Shown here: piece after piece, positions 1 through 9,532 of the stretch | Numbering within the stretch: position 1 is the first letter of the stretch | Layout: each line of letters opens with the position of its first letter | Source of the DNA: Eubacteriales Family XIII. Incertae Sedis bacterium | Lineage (GTDB): Bacteria; Bacillota; Clostridia; Peptostreptococcales; Anaerovoracaceae | Assembly (NCBI GenBank): GCA_031276135.1 | Contig: JAISNR010000031.1 | Span: 1 to 35,107 of the forward strand | Reading direction: 5' to 3' | DNA length: 35,107 nt | Program-made: the position numbers and the translations under genes | Notes under the pieces: generated by a model | Told to the model about the DNA's origin: nothing | What the model saw: the letters and a program-made list of their open reading frames with translations, nothing else | Database searches by the model: none

Positions 1-280
1 TCCGCTGTGGGCGTCGGAAATTTGAGTGGAGCTGTCCTCAGTACGAGAGGACCGGGATGGACATACCTCCGGTGCACCGGTTGTCCTGCCAAGGGCACGG
101 CCGGGTAGCCGCGTATGGACGGGATAAGCGCTGAAAGCATCTAAGTGCGAAGCCCCCCACAAGAAGAGATTTCCTCCTGAAAAGGTAAGACCCGTGAAAG
201 ACCATCACGTCGATAGGTCGGAGGTGTACGCATGGCAACATGTTCAGCTGACCGATACTAATGGGTCGAACGCTTGACCA
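1..280 (+). rRNA. 23S ribosomal RNA, 3' end (truncated at window start)
   Basis: Contains the conserved 3' segment (ctcagtacgagaggaccgggatggac ... ctgaaagcatctaagtgcgaagcc ... ctgaccgatactaatgggtcgaacgcttgacc). Confidence 0.97.
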
Positions 281-444
281 AAAGAAAAAAAACGAAGGGG
301 AAGGATGCGAAGGATCGCTTCGGAAACGGACGCGGCCTTGCTTCTCCGGAAGCTTTCGGGCATTCGTTTGCGTCAAAGGTTCTTCTTGTTCGGTTTTGAG
401 GGCGCCGCGGACCGGTTTTCCCCGTTCCCCCCGCTTTCAGCCGT

Positions 445-560
445 GCCGGTGATTACAGCAATGAGGAAACACCTGTTCCCATCCCGAACACAGAAGTTAA
501 GCTCATTTGCGCCGACGATACTTGGCGGGCAGCCGCCCGGGAAAATAGGTCGTCGCCGGC
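445..560 (+). rRNA. 5S ribosomal RNA
   Basis: gccggtgattacagcaatgaggaaacacctgttcccatcccgaacacagaagttaagctc...; terminal gccgg/ccggc pairing; follows the 23S gene. Confidence 0.95.
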
Positions 561-572
561 TTTTTTTATTGA

Positions 573-647
573 GGCCCTATGGTCAAGCGGTTAAGACACT
601 GCCCTTTCACGGCAGTAACCCGGGTTCGAGTCCCGGTAGGGTCACCA
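573..647 (+). tRNA. tRNA-Glu (anticodon TTC), CCA encoded
   Basis: Cloverleaf: acceptor ggcccta/tagggtc, anticodon arm ctgcc-ctttcac-ggcag, T arm cccgg-gttcgag-tcccgg, CCA end. Confidence 0.95.
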
Positions 648-655
648 TCCGAAAT

Positions 656-704
656 ATCCTTGCAGACAGGGTTTTATGAATTCTTGCAAGGATTTGTTTT
701 TTTT
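656..704 (+). terminator. Rho-independent terminator after tRNA-Glu
   Basis: Perfect 9-bp stem ATCCTTGCA (656-664)/TGCAAGGAT (685-693) followed by ttgtttttttt. Confidence 0.8.
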
Positions 705-730
705 GAAATGTTTCGGCAGACGCCGCATAT

Positions 731-813
731 GCGCTCGTGGCGGAATCGGCAGACGCGCCGGATTTAGGATCCGGTGGGAAACCGTGAGGGTTCAAATCCC
801 TCCGAGCGCACCA
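731..813 (+). tRNA. tRNA-Leu (anticodon TAG), CCA encoded
   Basis: Acceptor gcgctcg/cgagcgc, anticodon arm ccgga-tttagga-tccgg, long variable arm, CCA end. Confidence 0.95.
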
Positions 814-937
814 TGTTTTGTTATTTTGGCTATTAAGTCGGGCACTGGGTTTCCAAAAGCGGCCGTCACATATTTGGAAGCATATGGATTTTACATTCTG
901 CCACGATAAAAAAAACGCGGTAAAAATCGAATTCTTC

Positions 938-966
938 TTGCCATTTCACGCGCGTTTATGTATAAT
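938..966 (+). promoter_or_regulatory. sigma-70-type promoter for rpsU
   Basis: TTGCCA (938-943), 17-nt spacer, TATAAT (961-966). Confidence 0.8.
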
Positions 967-1017
967 ACAAATGTTGCATGCAACGCAAGGATCCGCCAGA
1001 AGGAGGTGGGGGCACGA

Positions 1018-1197
1018 ATGGCACAGGTGATCGTCAGAGAAAACGAGAGTTTGGAGAGCGCGTTGAAGCGCTTCAAGCGTTCCTGCGCGCGTGACGGCGT
1101 CATGTCGGAACTGCGCAAGCGGGAGCATTACGAGAAACCGAGCGTGAAGCGAAAGAGAAAATCCGAAGCCGCGAGGAAGAAAGCCAAAAAATATTGA
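1018..1197 (+). CDS. rpsU: 30S ribosomal protein S21
   Basis: [58 protein letters not shown] 1018 preceded by aggaggtggg. Confidence 0.95.
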   Translation: MAQVIVRENESLESALKRFKRSCARDGVMSELRKREHYEKPSVKRKRKSEAARKKAKKY

Positions 1198-1266
1198 TAT
1201 CGCGCACGTATCCTATGGAGGGGAAGCTGAAGTGAGCGCCCGTGCCGGCCAAAGCGCGAACGATTG

Positions 1267-1305
1267 TTGGAGTGTTTCGGTCCTTCCGAGCGCTCCAATT
1301 TTTTT
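1267..1305 (+). terminator. Rho-independent terminator downstream of rpsU
   Basis: TTGGAG...CTCCAA hairpin (with internal wobble pairs) followed by ttttttt. Confidence 0.75.
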
Positions 1306-1343
1306 CTTTGCCGCTCCGCCCGTAAAAGAAACGAAAGGATGAT

Positions 1344-2333
1344 TTGGACAACCTGATTGCAAATGAAGAAGTCAAGATGCGGATCGACCGCGACCACATC
1401 GCGAACGACCTGTTCGGGAATCTGGATGTAAACCTGCGGATCATCCGCGACAACTACGACGTGGACATCGTGCAGCGGCAGGACGAGATCGTGCTCAGGG
1501 GCGGCGAGGCGTCCAAGGCCGGGGAGGTGATCGCCGAGCTCATCGGCATACTCGAATCGGGCGAGAAGCTCGATCCGCAGACGGTGAACTACGTGATCGG
1601 TCTGCGCCAAAAGGGGCTTTCCTACGGCGAGCACAGCGTGAGCAGGGATGCCATCTGCTTCACGCACCGCGGCAAGCCCATCCGGGCCAAGACGCTGGGA
1701 CAGGCGGAGTACGCGCAGAGCATACGCGCGCACGAAATCGTGTTCGGCATCGGGCCCGCCGGGACGGGCAAGACCTATCTCGCCGTCGCGACGGCGATCA
1801 GCGCCTTCAAGAACAAGGAGGTGGACAAGATCCTGCTCGCGCGGCCGGCCGTCGAGGCCGGCGAACGCCTCGGCTTTCTGCCCGGAGACCTGCAGGAGAA
1901 GGTCGATCCCTATCTGCGGCCGCTCTACGATTCGCTCTACGAGATGCTGGGCAGAGACGCGGCACTGCGGCTCAAAGAACGCGAGAGCATAGAGGTCGTG
2001 CCGCTGGCCTACATGCGCGGCCGCACGCTCGACCGCTCCTTCATCATACTCGACGAGGCGCAGAACACGACGAAGGAACAGATGAAGATGTTCCTGACGC
2101 GGCTCGGCATCGGCTCGAAAGCCGTCGTAACGGGCGACATCACGCAGATCGACCTGCCGCGCGGAAAAAAATCCGGTCTGAAGCACGCGATCGATGTGCT
2201 TGCGCACATAAAAGATATCAAGTTCTGTTTTCTGAAAGACAACGATGTGGTGCGCCACGCGCTCGTCCGCAAGATCATCGGTGCGTATGACCGCTACGAA
2301 CGCGACAATCCGCAGGACAAGGACGAGGCGTGA
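1344..2333 (+). CDS. PhoH family ATPase (PhoL-like)
   Basis: Walker A GPAGTGKTYLA, Walker B FIILDEAQNTT, GDITQIDLP; directly upstream of ybeY-era as in many bacteria; TTG start. Confidence 0.92.
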   Translation: MDNLIANEEVKMRIDRDHIANDLFGNLDVNLRIIRDNYDVDIVQRQDEIVLRGGEASKAGEVIAELIGILESGEKLDPQTVNYVIGLRQKGLSYGEHSVSRDAICFTHRGKPIRAKTLGQAEYAQSIRAHEIVFGIGPAGTGKTYLAVATAISAFKNKEVDKILLARPAVEAGERLGFLPGDLQEKVDPYLRPLYDSLYEMLGRDAALRLKERESIEVVPLAYMRGRTLDRSFIILDEAQNTTKEQMKMFLTRLGIGSKAVVTGDITQIDLPRGKKSGLKHAIDVLAHIKDIKFCFLKDNDVVRHALVRKIIGAYDRYERDNPQDKDEA

Positions 2334-2369
2334 GCGCGGCTTTTCGCGCTTTTTGTGAATGGTGGGTGT

Positions 2370-2822
2370 ATGAACATAGTATTCAGCGATGAAAGAATGC
2401 CCGGCGAAAGGGTGGTCGGCCTCATGCGCGAGGCCGGCGGCTGTTGCGCCGCGCGGGAGGGCTTCGATGCGGAAAAGCTGGAGGTCAGCGTGACCTTCGT
2501 GGACGCCGCCGAGATGCGCGAACTGAACCGCCTGTACAGGGAGATCGACGGCGTCACGGATGTGCTTTCCTTTCCGCAGTACGCCGCGCGCGCGGACATC
2601 CCAAAGGATGCGTACATCTCGATCGGCGACGTCGTGATCTGCTCGGAGCAGGCGCTGCTTCAAGCCGACGACTTCGGCCATTCGCCGGAGCGCGAGCTCG
2701 TCTATCTCTTCGTGCACAGCGTCTTTCATCTGCTCGGCTACGACCACGGTTCCGACGGGGACCGCTCGGAGATGCGCGAACGCGAAGAGGCCGTCATGGA
2801 ACGCCTGAGGCTGACGCGGTGA
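2370..2822 (+). CDS. ybeY: endoribonuclease YbeY (rRNA maturation)
   Basis: HSVFHLLGYDHGSD metal-binding motif; DVLSFP; alternative GTG start at 2355. Confidence 0.95.
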   Translation: MNIVFSDERMPGERVVGLMREAGGCCAAREGFDAEKLEVSVTFVDAAEMRELNRLYREIDGVTDVLSFPQYAARADIPKDAYISIGDVVICSEQALLQADDFGHSPERELVYLFVHSVFHLLGYDHGSDGDRSEMREREEAVMERLRLTR

Positions 2823-2829
2823 ACGCGCC

Positions 2830-3729
2830 GTGAAATCGGGTTTCATCGGCATCATCGGCCGTCCCAACGTGGGCAAATCCACGCTGCTGAACAGCATCAC
2901 GGGCGAAAAGATCGCGATCGCGACCGAGAAGCCGCAGACGACGCGCAACCGCATAAGGGGCGTGTATACCGCGCTCGCCGAAAACGACGCGGACAGCGTG
3001 CAGATGGTGTTCATCGACACGCCCGGCATACACAGGCCGCGCAACAAGCTCGGCGGCCATATGACGCGCATGGCGACGGACACGCTGCGCGAGGTGGACG
3101 CAGTGCTCTTCGTCGTGGACTGCGCACCCTCCGCGGGCGGCGGCGACGCGCACATCCTGAAGCTGCTCGAAGAGATCGACACGCCCAGGATCGCGGTGAT
3201 CAACAAGATCGACGTCATGCCGCCGGACGCCTTCAAGGTCGTCTACGACGCGTATGCGAATCGTGAAATGTTTCACGATGTGCTGGGCGTTTCGGCGCTC
3301 ACGGGCGGGAACGTGGCGCGTCTGCTCGGCATTCTGCGCGGGCTGCTCGCGGAAGGCCCGATGTTCTTTCCGGCGGACGCGGTGACGGACAGGCCGGAAC
3401 GCTTCATCGCGTGCGAGCTGATACGCGAGAAACTGCTCCTGTACTTGGATGACGAAATACCGCACGGCGTCGCCGTCGAGATCGAAAGCTATGAGGAACT
3501 GCGCGGCCTGACGCGCATAGGCGCCGTCATTTACTGCGAGAAAAAATCGCACAAGGGCATGATCATAGGCAAGGAAGGCCGCAAGCTCAAGGGGGTGGGG
3601 AAGCGCGCGCGCGCCGACATCGAGGCCCTGCTCGGGACGAAGGTGTTCCTGCAGCTTTGGGTCAAGGTTCGTGAGAACTGGCGCGACAGCGATTTTGCGC
3701 TGCGTTCCCTCGGCTATGGGGACGAGTGA
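2830..3729 (+). CDS. era: GTPase Era
   Basis: GRPNVGKSTLLN, DTPGIHRPRNKLGGHM, NKID, C-terminal KH-like region (KGMIIGKEGRKLKGVGKRAR); GTG start. Confidence 0.96.
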   Translation: MKSGFIGIIGRPNVGKSTLLNSITGEKIAIATEKPQTTRNRIRGVYTALAENDADSVQMVFIDTPGIHRPRNKLGGHMTRMATDTLREVDAVLFVVDCAPSAGGGDAHILKLLEEIDTPRIAVINKIDVMPPDAFKVVYDAYANREMFHDVLGVSALTGGNVARLLGILRGLLAEGPMFFPADAVTDRPERFIACELIREKLLLYLDDEIPHGVAVEIESYEELRGLTRIGAVIYCEKKSHKGMIIGKEGRKLKGVGKRARADIEALLGTKVFLQLWVKVRENWRDSDFALRSLGYGDE

Positions 3730-4545
3730 ATGGACGCATACACCGAGGGCATCGTCCTGCGGCAGACGAAGATCCTGAACGGGCGGCGCATGGTCACGCT
3801 GTTTTCGAAGGAATACGGCAAGCTCGGCGCGGGCACGAACATCGCGGGAAGGGGCCGCGACAAGTCCTCGCTCGCGGTCAGACCCTTCACCTACGGGAGT
3901 TACGGACTCAGGAAGAGCCGCGGTGTCTGGCATCTGAACAGCGCGGAAGCCCTGCGCGGGTTTTACCGCATCGCGGAGGTGCCGGAGAAGTTCGCGAACT
4001 GCTCCTACGCGCTGGAATTCACGGAGAAGCTGTTGCCGGAGGAATCGCCGGCGCCGGCGCTGTTCGCGCTCGCGCTCGAATATTTTGAGATGATGGAAGC
4101 GCGCCGGAAGAAATTCGACACGCTCACCGCAGCCTTTCTGTTCAAGGCGATCCACCTGTGGGGCGCCGTGCCGGAGCTCGAAAAATGTGTGCGCTGCGGA
4201 AGGGAACCGCACGGTGCCGTTTTTTTCGGCGTCCGTGACGGCGGCCTCGTCTGCGGCGTCTGCCGGGAGGCAGAAAATATTCCGGATGCAGACAAGGACC
4301 GGTTGCTTTATCCTTTGGATTTTGGTATACTGAACGTAATGCGTTACCTTCCGGACCGCCCGCTCGGGGATCTTGAACGCCTTGCGTTCGACGAGCCCGT
4401 GTTGCGTGCGCTGAAACGCATTCTGCGGGAACACGCGGCATGGCATCTGGGCGTTGGCGGATTGAAGAGCGAAGCATTTTTTAACGGCGGTTTAAGCATA
4501 TCGAGAAAGGAGTTGCGTAGGGATGGACACGGAAATTACCCTTGA
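3730..4545 (+). CDS. recO: DNA repair protein RecO
   Basis: EGIVLRQTKILNGRRMVTLFSKEYGKLGA N-terminal OB region, CxxC pairs (CVRCG...CGVC); directly after era. Confidence 0.93.
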   Translation: MDAYTEGIVLRQTKILNGRRMVTLFSKEYGKLGAGTNIAGRGRDKSSLAVRPFTYGSYGLRKSRGVWHLNSAEALRGFYRIAEVPEKFANCSYALEFTEKLLPEESPAPALFALALEYFEMMEARRKKFDTLTAAFLFKAIHLWGAVPELEKCVRCGREPHGAVFFGVRDGGLVCGVCREAENIPDADKDRLLYPLDFGILNVMRYLPDRPLGDLERLAFDEPVLRALKRILREHAAWHLGVGGLKSEAFFNGGLSISRKELRRDGHGNYP

Positions 4546-5311
4546 AAAGATCGAGCTTGTGAAGGACAGGACGGGCGTCAGCTACAAGGAGGCCAAGGAA
4601 GCCCTCGAAGCGGCGAAGGGCAGCGTCGTCGATGCGATCATCAACATCGAGGAAACCATAAACATGAGCGGACGCAGCAGGCTGAACGATCACGGCCTCA
4701 AGCTGGTCGAACGGATCAAGGCCGCGGTCAAGAAGGGCAATGTCACGAAGATCATCGTGAAGAAGGACGGGGAGGTCATCCTGAATCTGCCCGTCAATAT
4801 CGGCATCCTCGGAACCGTGATCGCACCCTGGGCCGCGCTGATCGGCGTGATCGCGGCATTCGGAACCAAATGCGACATAGAACTCCTGACGGACGACGGA
4901 CGCATCATAGACATCGGCGAAAAGGCGGGGGACGCCTTTGACGAAGCGGTCGAGCGCGGCGCGGACATCATCGATGACGTGCGGACGAAGGGCGCCGATG
5001 TCATCGACAGCGTGCGGACAAAGGCCAAACGCGCCGTTTCGAAGGATGCGGACGAGGAAGAGGACTACGAGTACGGTCCCGCCCCGGGCGCGGAAGGCAC
5101 CGGACAGGGCGATTTCGGCGATTATGTTTCCACGGAGGCGGACAAGGGCGAGGCCCGGGACGCGGAGCCCGAAAAACCGACTTCGAGGATTGTGGATACG
5201 GTGGAGCGCACCGCAAAGACGGTGAGCGATGTGGTTTCCGAGGCGGCTGAGGCGATCAGGAATGTCGTGAAGAGCCCGGAGGAAGGGGAGAAGCCAAAGA
5301 CGGATGAGTAA
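4523..5311 (+). CDS. UBA/TS-N-like plus DUF4342-type protein with charged helical C-terminal tail
   Basis: [44 protein letters not shown] (UBA-like) then [40 protein letters not shown]; overlaps the recO 3' end. Confidence 0.75.
   Translation: MDTEITLEKIELVKDRTGVSYKEAKEALEAAKGSVVDAIINIEETINMSGRSRLNDHGLKLVERIKAAVKKGNVTKIIVKKDGEVILNLPVNIGILGTVIAPWAALIGVIAAFGTKCDIELLTDDGRIIDIGEKAGDAFDEAVERGADIIDDVRTKGADVIDSVRTKAKRAVSKDADEEEDYEYGPAPGAEGTGQGDFGDYVSTEADKGEARDAEPEKPTSRIVDTVERTAKTVSDVVSEAAEAIRNVVKSPEEGEKPKTDE
4958..5023 (+). repeat. Two tandem 33-bp repeats inside the DUF4342-type gene
   Basis: Encodes [11 protein letters not shown] then [11 protein letters not shown] (4958-4990 and 4991-5023). Confidence 0.85.
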
Positions 5312-6707
5312 CGACGCGACTATGGAGAAAATCGTGGCGCTTGCGAAGAGCAGGGGCTTTCTGTATCCGGGCTCCGAGATATACGGCGGACTCGCGAACG
5401 CTTGGGATTATGGTCCCATCGGCGTCGAGCTCAAGAACAACGTCAAGAAGGCATGGTGGAGAAAATTCGTGCAGGAATCGGGGTACAACGTGGGCCTCGA
5501 TTCGGCCATTCTCATGAACCCCAAGACCTGGGTGGCCTCGGGGCACGCCGGCGGCTTCGCCGACCCGCTCATCGACTGCAAGAAGTGCAAGGCGCGCTTT
5601 CGGGCCGACAAGCTGATCGCGGACCATCTGTGCGCGTCCGGCGAAACCGCAGCCGCCGCGGACGGCTGGCCGAACGAGAAGATGGAGGCGTTCATCGCCG
5701 AGAACGGGATCAAATGCCCGCTGTGCGAGGCCGCCGACTTCACGGGCATACGGCAGTTCAACCTCATGTTCAAGACCTTTCAGGGCGTCACCGAGGACTC
5801 CAAAGCGGAGCTCTTCCTGCGGCCCGAAACGGCGCAAGGCATCTTCGTGAATTTCAGAAACGTGCAGCGAACCGCGCGAAAGAAGCTCCCGTTCGGCATC
5901 GCGCAGATCGGGAAATCCTTCCGAAACGAGATCACGCCCGGGAATTTCATATTCCGGACGCGCGAATTCGAACAGATGGAGCTGGAGTTCTTCTGCAAGC
6001 CGGGCACGGACCTCGAATGGTTCGCGTATTGGAAGGACTTCTGCGTGACCTTTCTCAAATCCCTCGGCATCCGGGACGGGAGTCTGCGGCTTCGCGACCA
6101 CGACAGGGAAGAGTTGTCGCATTACAGCAACGCCACGACGGACATCGAATTCCTGTTTCCCTTCGGTTGGGGTGAGCTTTGGGGGATCGCCGACAGGACG
6201 GACTTCGATCTGAAGCAGCACATGGAGCATTCCGGAGAGGACCTCTCGTACAGGGATCCCGAAACGAATGAGAAGTACGTACCGTACTGCATCGAGCCGT
6301 CGCTCGGCGCCGATCGCGTGACGCTGGCCTTCCTGCTCGACGCCTATCGCGAGGAGGCTTTGACCGACGAGAAGAGCACGGACGACGCGCGGACCGTGCT
6401 GCGCTTCCATCCGGCTCTCGCGCCGTACAAGGCGGCCGTGCTGCCGCTGACGAAGAAGCAGGCCGAACGCGCGGAAAAGATTCACAAGGAGCTGGCGCCG
6501 CGTTTCTTCACGGACTATGACGCGTCCGGCAACATCGGCAAACGCTATCGCCGGCAGGACGAGATCGGCACGCCGTTCTGCATAACCGTCGATTTCGACA
6601 CGGAAACGGACGATACGGTGACCTTGCGCGACCGCGACAGCATGGGACAGATCCGCCTGCCGATCGGCGGACTCGGGGAGTACATAGAAGAAAAAATGCA
6701 GTTCTGA
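5304..6707 (+). CDS. glyS: glycine--tRNA ligase (single-chain type)
   Basis: Class II aaRS motifs: [61 protein letters not shown]. Confidence 0.96.
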   Translation: MSNDATMEKIVALAKSRGFLYPGSEIYGGLANAWDYGPIGVELKNNVKKAWWRKFVQESGYNVGLDSAILMNPKTWVASGHAGGFADPLIDCKKCKARFRADKLIADHLCASGETAAAADGWPNEKMEAFIAENGIKCPLCEAADFTGIRQFNLMFKTFQGVTEDSKAELFLRPETAQGIFVNFRNVQRTARKKLPFGIAQIGKSFRNEITPGNFIFRTREFEQMELEFFCKPGTDLEWFAYWKDFCVTFLKSLGIRDGSLRLRDHDREELSHYSNATTDIEFLFPFGWGELWGIADRTDFDLKQHMEHSGEDLSYRDPETNEKYVPYCIEPSLGADRVTLAFLLDAYREEALTDEKSTDDARTVLRFHPALAPYKAAVLPLTKKQAERAEKIHKELAPRFFTDYDASGNIGKRYRRQDEIGTPFCITVDFDTETDDTVTLRDRDSMGQIRLPIGGLGEYIEEKMQF

Positions 6708-6743
6708 AAACGAGCATAGCAATAAAATATTCTCCGCGCGGTG

Positions 6744-6772
6744 TTGAATGCGGCGCGCGGCCGGTGTATAAT
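6744..6772 (+). promoter_or_regulatory. sigma-70-type promoter
   Basis: TTGAAT (6744-6749), 17-nt spacer, TATAAT (6767-6772). Confidence 0.7.
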
Positions 6773-6883
6773 AAATGCGAGAAGCAGGTGCGCGCCGCGC
6801 AATTGTTTTGTCAAGAAAATGCGCGGCGGGTCCCGCAGGGTTGCGCCGCACGCAAAAGACAGCCGAAAGGTAGGTGATTCGCA

Positions 6884-7324
6884 ATGGTTAAATTGATTGT
6901 CGGCCCAAAAGGCACCGGCAAGACGAAGAGGATGATTTCTCTCGCCAACGACCGCGTCGAAAAAAGCGACGGCAGCGTCGTATTCATCAATAAAAATCAA
7001 AGACTGATGTACGATTTGAAGTATACGATCCGCGTGGTCAGCATGGAGGATTACGAGGAGATCACAAACAGCGATGAGTACATCGGTTTTATTTTTGGGA
7101 TAATCAGTTCGAATCACGACATCGAGGCCATCTTCATCGACAGCATATTGAAGCACGCGGACGTCAGCAAGGAGGACATACCCGAATTCCTCGACAGGCT
7201 GGCTCAGATCGCCGAGAAATACGAAATCGAGATCATCGTCAGCCTGAGCGCGCAGCCCGAGGAGCTCGGCGGCGCCATCCGGCACTTCACGGTGCTGAAC
7301 GAAAAGGACCTCGCCGCGGGTTGA
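6884..7324 (+). CDS. small P-loop ATP-binding protein of unknown function
   Basis: N-terminal Walker A VGPKGTGKTK and Walker B-like IEAIFIDS; clear intact ORF with upstream promoter. Confidence 0.8.
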   Translation: MVKLIVGPKGTGKTKRMISLANDRVEKSDGSVVFINKNQRLMYDLKYTIRVVSMEDYEEITNSDEYIGFIFGIISSNHDIEAIFIDSILKHADVSKEDIPEFLDRLAQIAEKYEIEIIVSLSAQPEELGGAIRHFTVLNEKDLAAG

Positions 7325-7333
7325 CGGCGCGTG

Positions 7334-8044
7334 GGGATGCTTGTCTTTTGGGATATCGACGGTACGCTCATGTCCTGCGGAAGCGACGGAACCCGGGCGC
7401 TGAACGAGACCTTCCTCGAGCTGTACGGGGCGAAGGATGCTTTCCTGCGGGCGGGCATAGGCGGTGCGCAGGATTTTGCGATCCTGCGCCGCATCGCCGC
7501 AGAATGCGGGATAGCGCACTTCGATCCGGACGCCTTTGCATCCGCTTACGTTTCCAACCTGAAACGCATCTTGGACGAAAATCAAAACAGGCATGTCATG
7601 CCGGGCGTCGTTCGGCTTCTGGAATACGTGCGCGGGCGCGCGGACTTCGGGAATCTGCTCCTGACGAGCAATCTGCGGGCCGGCGCGGAAGCCAAGCTGC
7701 GCTCCGTCGGCCTGTGGTCCTACTTCGCGGATGCGCCCTGCGGCGGCTTCGGCGACGCGCCCGGCGAGAAATGGGACGCCGCGCGGGCGGCGATCGCGGA
7801 GCTTGCGGCATTTTTGGGCCGGCCCGTTTCGCCGCGCGATTGCGTCGTCATAGGGGACGGGGTCTACGACATCCGCTCTGCGAAGCGCGTCGGTGCGCGG
7901 CAGATCGCCGTCGCGACGGGGTGGACGTCCGCGGAGCTCTTGGCCGCTGAGTCGCCGGACTGCCTGTTCGCGGATTTGGGCGATACGGCGCGCGTCATCG
8001 CGGCACTCAACGCCATGGAAGGCGAGAACGGAAGCGTGCGATGA
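7334..8044 (+). CDS. HAD-superfamily hydrolase (phosphoglycolate phosphatase-like)
   Basis: LVFWDIDGTLM motif I, LLTSN motif II, CVVIGDGVYDIRSAKRVGARQIAVATGW motif IV. Confidence 0.85.
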   Translation, partial: GMLVFWDIDGTLMSCGSDGTRALNETFLELYGAKDAFLRAGIGGAQDFAILRRIAAECGIAHFDPDAFASAYVSNLKRILDENQNRHVMPGVVRLLEYVRGRADFGNLLLTSNLRAGAEAKLRSVGLWSYFADAPCGGFGDAPGEKWDAARAAIAELAAFLGRPVSPRDCVVIGDGVYDIRSAKRVGARQIAVATGWTSAELLAAESPDCLFADLGDTARVIAALNAMEGENGSVR

Positions 8045-8670
8045 ACAGCGTGAGTCTGCGGGATTTTCGAAGGGCGTTCGCGGGCAGAAAGCCCGAACCG
8101 CTCGACAGACACAGATATTTTTCGGTGCTGGTTCCGCTCGTGGAACGGGACGGCGAGGTGCACCTGCTCTATCAGCTGCGCGCCGAAACCCTGCGGCGGC
8201 AGCCCGGCGAGGTCGGCTTCCCCGGCGGCAAGGTGGAGGACGGCGAAACGCCCCTCGCTTGTGCGATCCGCGAAACGGTGGAGGAGCTCCGCATTCCCCG
8301 CGAGAGCATAGAGGTCATCGGCGAGCTCGATTACATCCATGGCTACAGCGATTTTACGATGTACGCCTTCCTTGCGGCGGTGGCTGACGCGGATTTTTCG
8401 CGCGACTTCAACCGCGCGGAGGTACAGGAGGTGTTCCTGGTTCCGATTTCCTTTTTTCTGGAAAACGAACCCGAAATACACAAGTACGAGATCGCGCCGA
8501 AGATCGACGGCGGTTTCCCTTACGACAGGATACAGCCCAAGGGCTTTTACAGGTGGCGCACGGGCGAGGCGATCGTGCCCATCTACAACTACGAAGGCCG
8601 CGCGATCTGGGGGCTCACGGGCCGCGTCACGCTGCGCCTCATAAATATATTGAAAAATTCCATGAAGTAA
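8041..8670 (+). CDS. NUDIX hydrolase (CoA pyrophosphatase-like)
   Basis: NUDIX box GGKVEDGETPLACAIRETVEEL preceded by LRRQPGEVGFPG, typical of the CoA-pyrophosphatase group. Confidence 0.88.
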   Translation: MNSVSLRDFRRAFAGRKPEPLDRHRYFSVLVPLVERDGEVHLLYQLRAETLRRQPGEVGFPGGKVEDGETPLACAIRETVEELRIPRESIEVIGELDYIHGYSDFTMYAFLAAVADADFSRDFNRAEVQEVFLVPISFFLENEPEIHKYEIAPKIDGGFPYDRIQPKGFYRWRTGEAIVPIYNYEGRAIWGLTGRVTLRLINILKNSMK

Positions 8671-8699
8671 TTGTCACCGGCATCATAAGGTGATACAAT
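8671..8699 (+). promoter_or_regulatory. sigma-70-type promoter for radC/mre cluster
   Basis: TTGTCA (8671-8676), 17-nt spacer, TACAAT (8694-8699). Confidence 0.65.
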
Positions 8700-8803
8700 A
8701 AATCCCGTATCGGCGAGAATGAGGACAAGCCCGTGCGATGCGTCAAAGCCATAAGGCCCGCGTGTTTTTTGTTGTGCAAAAAACATCGCAGAAAGGGAAG
8801 CGT

Positions 8804-9484
8804 ATGACTTTGATCAGAGAAATGCCGGAGCTGGAACGCCCCAGGGAAAAGATGATGCTCCTCGGCGCGGACAGGCTTTCCAATGCCGAGCTTCTCGCCG
8901 TATTGCTCGGAACGGGAACGAAATCGCAATCTGCGACCGCCTTGGCGGACAGAATCCTGTCCATGACGCCGGACGGCATCGGCTGTCTGTCGGACTGTGC
9001 GCCCGAGGAGCTGTCGCGCGTATCCGGCGTCGGCATCGCGAAGGCCTGCCGCATCACGGCGGCGGTCGAGCTGGGCAGACGACTTGCGACGACTCCGAAG
9101 AACAGGCGCCTGCGCGTCGATTCGCCGGAGGCGGTCGCGGCGCTCTTCGTGGAGAGCATGCGGCACCTGAAGCAGGAATGCTTTCGGATCGTGTTGCTGA
9201 ACGTCAAAAATGAGATTATGGCGATCGAGGAGGTTTCCGTCGGCAGCATCAATTCCTCGAATGCCGATCCGCGCGAGGTGTTTCGGTCCGCGATCAAACG
9301 GGGCGCCGCGTCGCTCATTCTCGCGCACAACCACCCGAGCGGCAATTCGAAGCCGAGCGCATCCGACATAGAGGTGACAAAGCGATTGATCGCCGCAGGA
9401 GATATCTTGGGCATACGCGTGATCGATCACATCATCGTGGGCGACGGGAGCTTCGTCAGCATGCGGCAGAAACGGCTGTTGTGA
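8804..9484 (+). CDS. radC: RadC family JAB-domain protein
   Basis: HNHPSGNSKPSASD JAB metal-binding motif, HhH region; directly upstream of mreB. Confidence 0.94.
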   Translation: MTLIREMPELERPREKMMLLGADRLSNAELLAVLLGTGTKSQSATALADRILSMTPDGIGCLSDCAPEELSRVSGVGIAKACRITAAVELGRRLATTPKNRRLRVDSPEAVAALFVESMRHLKQECFRIVLLNVKNEIMAIEEVSVGSINSSNADPREVFRSAIKRGAASLILAHNHPSGNSKPSASDIEVTKRLIAAGDILGIRVIDHIIVGDGSFVSMRQKRLL

Positions 9485-9532
9485 CACCTTTGTCAAGCCG
9501 GACGCCTCAAACAAAGGAGATGGGGACGAAGA

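Noticed and set aside
305-679. ORFs over the 23S-5S-tRNA region
   Set aside because: They overlap rRNA/tRNA genes and are not credible proteins.
1128-3236. 702-aa minus-strand ORF across phoH-ybeY-era
   Set aside because: Antisense to three well-supported genes; composition typical of a GC-driven shadow frame.
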